From the NCBI RefSeq assembly GCF_900112865.1, contig NZ_FONH01000004.1, positions 143,122 to 207,121 of the forward strand: a stretch of 64,000 bases of DNA, in the 5' to 3' direction. The notes beneath the pieces are model-generated. The model saw only the letters and a list, made by a program, of their open reading frames with translations, was not told the DNA's origin and searched no databases. The stretch is from Dyella marensis. Lineage in GTDB: Bacteria > Pseudomonadota > Gammaproteobacteria > Xanthomonadales > Rhodanobacteraceae. Numbering within the stretch: position 1 is the first letter of the stretch; each line of letters starts with the position of its first letter. Positions 63,459 through 64,000 of this stretch are shown piece by piece. The position numbers and the translations under genes are program-made.

Positions 63459-64000
63459 ATGCGCCGTTCCACCCTGGTTTCCGCGATCGTCCTGGCGCTC
63501 GCGAGCGCTTCCATGAGCGCCGTCGCCGCCGTCCCGGCGGCCAAGCATGCTGTCGAACAGCAGGCCACTACCCAGCTGCCGCGCAACGTGCGCCCCGTGC
63601 ACTACGACGTGGCGGTGACGCCGCATGCGGACAAGCTCAGCTTCGACGGCAAGGTCGCCATCAAGGTCGACGTGCTGGAGCCGACCGGCAGCATCACGCT
63701 CAACGCGCTGGGCATGAGCTTCTCCGAGGTCACCCTGGCGCCGGCCAGCGGCAAGGCGCAGGCGGCCAAGGTCGCCGTGGACGAAGAGAAGCAGACCGCC
63801 ACCTTCAGCTTCGACAAGCCGCTGGCGAAGGGCAGCTATACGCTGACCATGAACTACACCGGCAAGATCGGCACCCAGGCCAACGGCCTGTTCGCCATCG
63901 ACTACGACACCAAGGCCGGCAAGAAGCGCGCGCTGTACACGCAGTTCGAAAACTCCGATGCCCGCCGCTTCATCCCGTCCTGGGATGAGCCGAACTACAA
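63459..64000 (+). CDS. M1-family aminopeptidase, 5' part (cut by window end)
   Basis: The first 180 residues of an exported protein, open to the window edge with no stop. The signal peptide ends AVAA. The mature start QLPRNVRPVHYDVAVTPHAD and the block YTQFENSDARRFIPSWDEPN are typical of the N-terminal domain of M1 zinc aminopeptidases (PepN/aminopeptidase N family). The zinc motif HExxH lies beyond the window. AAGGAG precedes the ATG at 63459. Confidence 0.88.
   Translation, partial: MRRSTLVSAIVLALASASMSAVAAVPAAKHAVEQQATTQLPRNVRPVHYDVAVTPHADKLSFDGKVAIKVDVLEPTGSITLNALGMSFSEVTLAPASGKAQAAKVAVDEEKQTATFSFDKPLAKGSYTLTMNYTGKIGTQANGLFAIDYDTKAGKKRALYTQFENSDARRFIPSWDEPNY

Overview
The window is GC-rich chromosomal DNA of a gammaproteobacterium, most likely Xanthomonadales/Rhodanobacteraceae (Dyella, Rhodanobacter or Luteibacter type). 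This is inferred from the housekeeping order miaA-hfq-hflX-hflK-hflC-DUF2065-purA, from the GTAG-type REP elements (GTAGGTTGGGGTGAG...CTCACCCCAACCTAC), and from the mix of genes. No rRNA, tRNA, CRISPR array, transposase or prophage gene was seen. Gene density is high. The many long ORFs opposite real genes are GC-driven shadows.

Layout. 1-595 is a tandem intergenic repeat. 0.6-6.5 kb: a 3-hydroxybutyrate-oligomer hydrolase-like lipoprotein, ppiB, a YidB-like protein, a GlsB-like membrane protein, a PLP aminotransferase and malate dehydrogenase. 6.5-15 kb: a MerR/TipAS regulator with a palindromic operator, then a two-component module. That module is a NarL-type regulator convergent with a hybrid kinase carrying a DctB-like sensor. 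The kinase closes a cluster dctA, OprO/P-type porin and KgtP-like permease, a plausible dicarboxylate sensing and uptake unit. 15-18.6 kb: a TpsB/FhaC-type outer-membrane transporter next to a glycine-tract lipoprotein. 19-27 kb: prpE, ahpF/ahpC with a candidate OxyR box, a DAACS symporter, and prpB-prpC. 27.5-33.1 kb: a secreted protein of unknown function, then the most striking locus: a Gly/Ala/Asn-rich secreted protein, a small secreted protein, a C39-type peptidase, a secreted protein with a Gly-Gly motif, and a coiled-coil plus beta-barrel protein. Together these resemble a divergent Fap-type functional amyloid secretion system. 33-40 kb: a TerC-family protein behind a yybP-ykoY (Mn2+) riboswitch, then acnD-prpF-prpD. 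39.8-42.4 kb: two tandem OmpA-family paralogues. 42.4-54 kb: pseudouridine synthase, LysR regulator, a secreted protein, kbl, a giant AsmA/DUF748 protein, tdh, an S46 dipeptidyl peptidase and a small membrane protein. 54-61 kb: the conserved hfq/hfl/purA block. 61-64 kb: an acidic disordered ORF, a structured candidate small RNA with a strong terminator, a PIN-domain toxin-antitoxin pair, and the 5' part of an M1 aminopeptidase cut by the window end.

How the genes work together. The methylcitrate cycle for propionate is complete but scattered over 20 kb (prpE, prpBC, acnD-prpF-prpD) and has both dehydratase routes. GTAG-REP elements sit at gene ends, and in four cases the TAG of the element is itself the stop codon of the gene.
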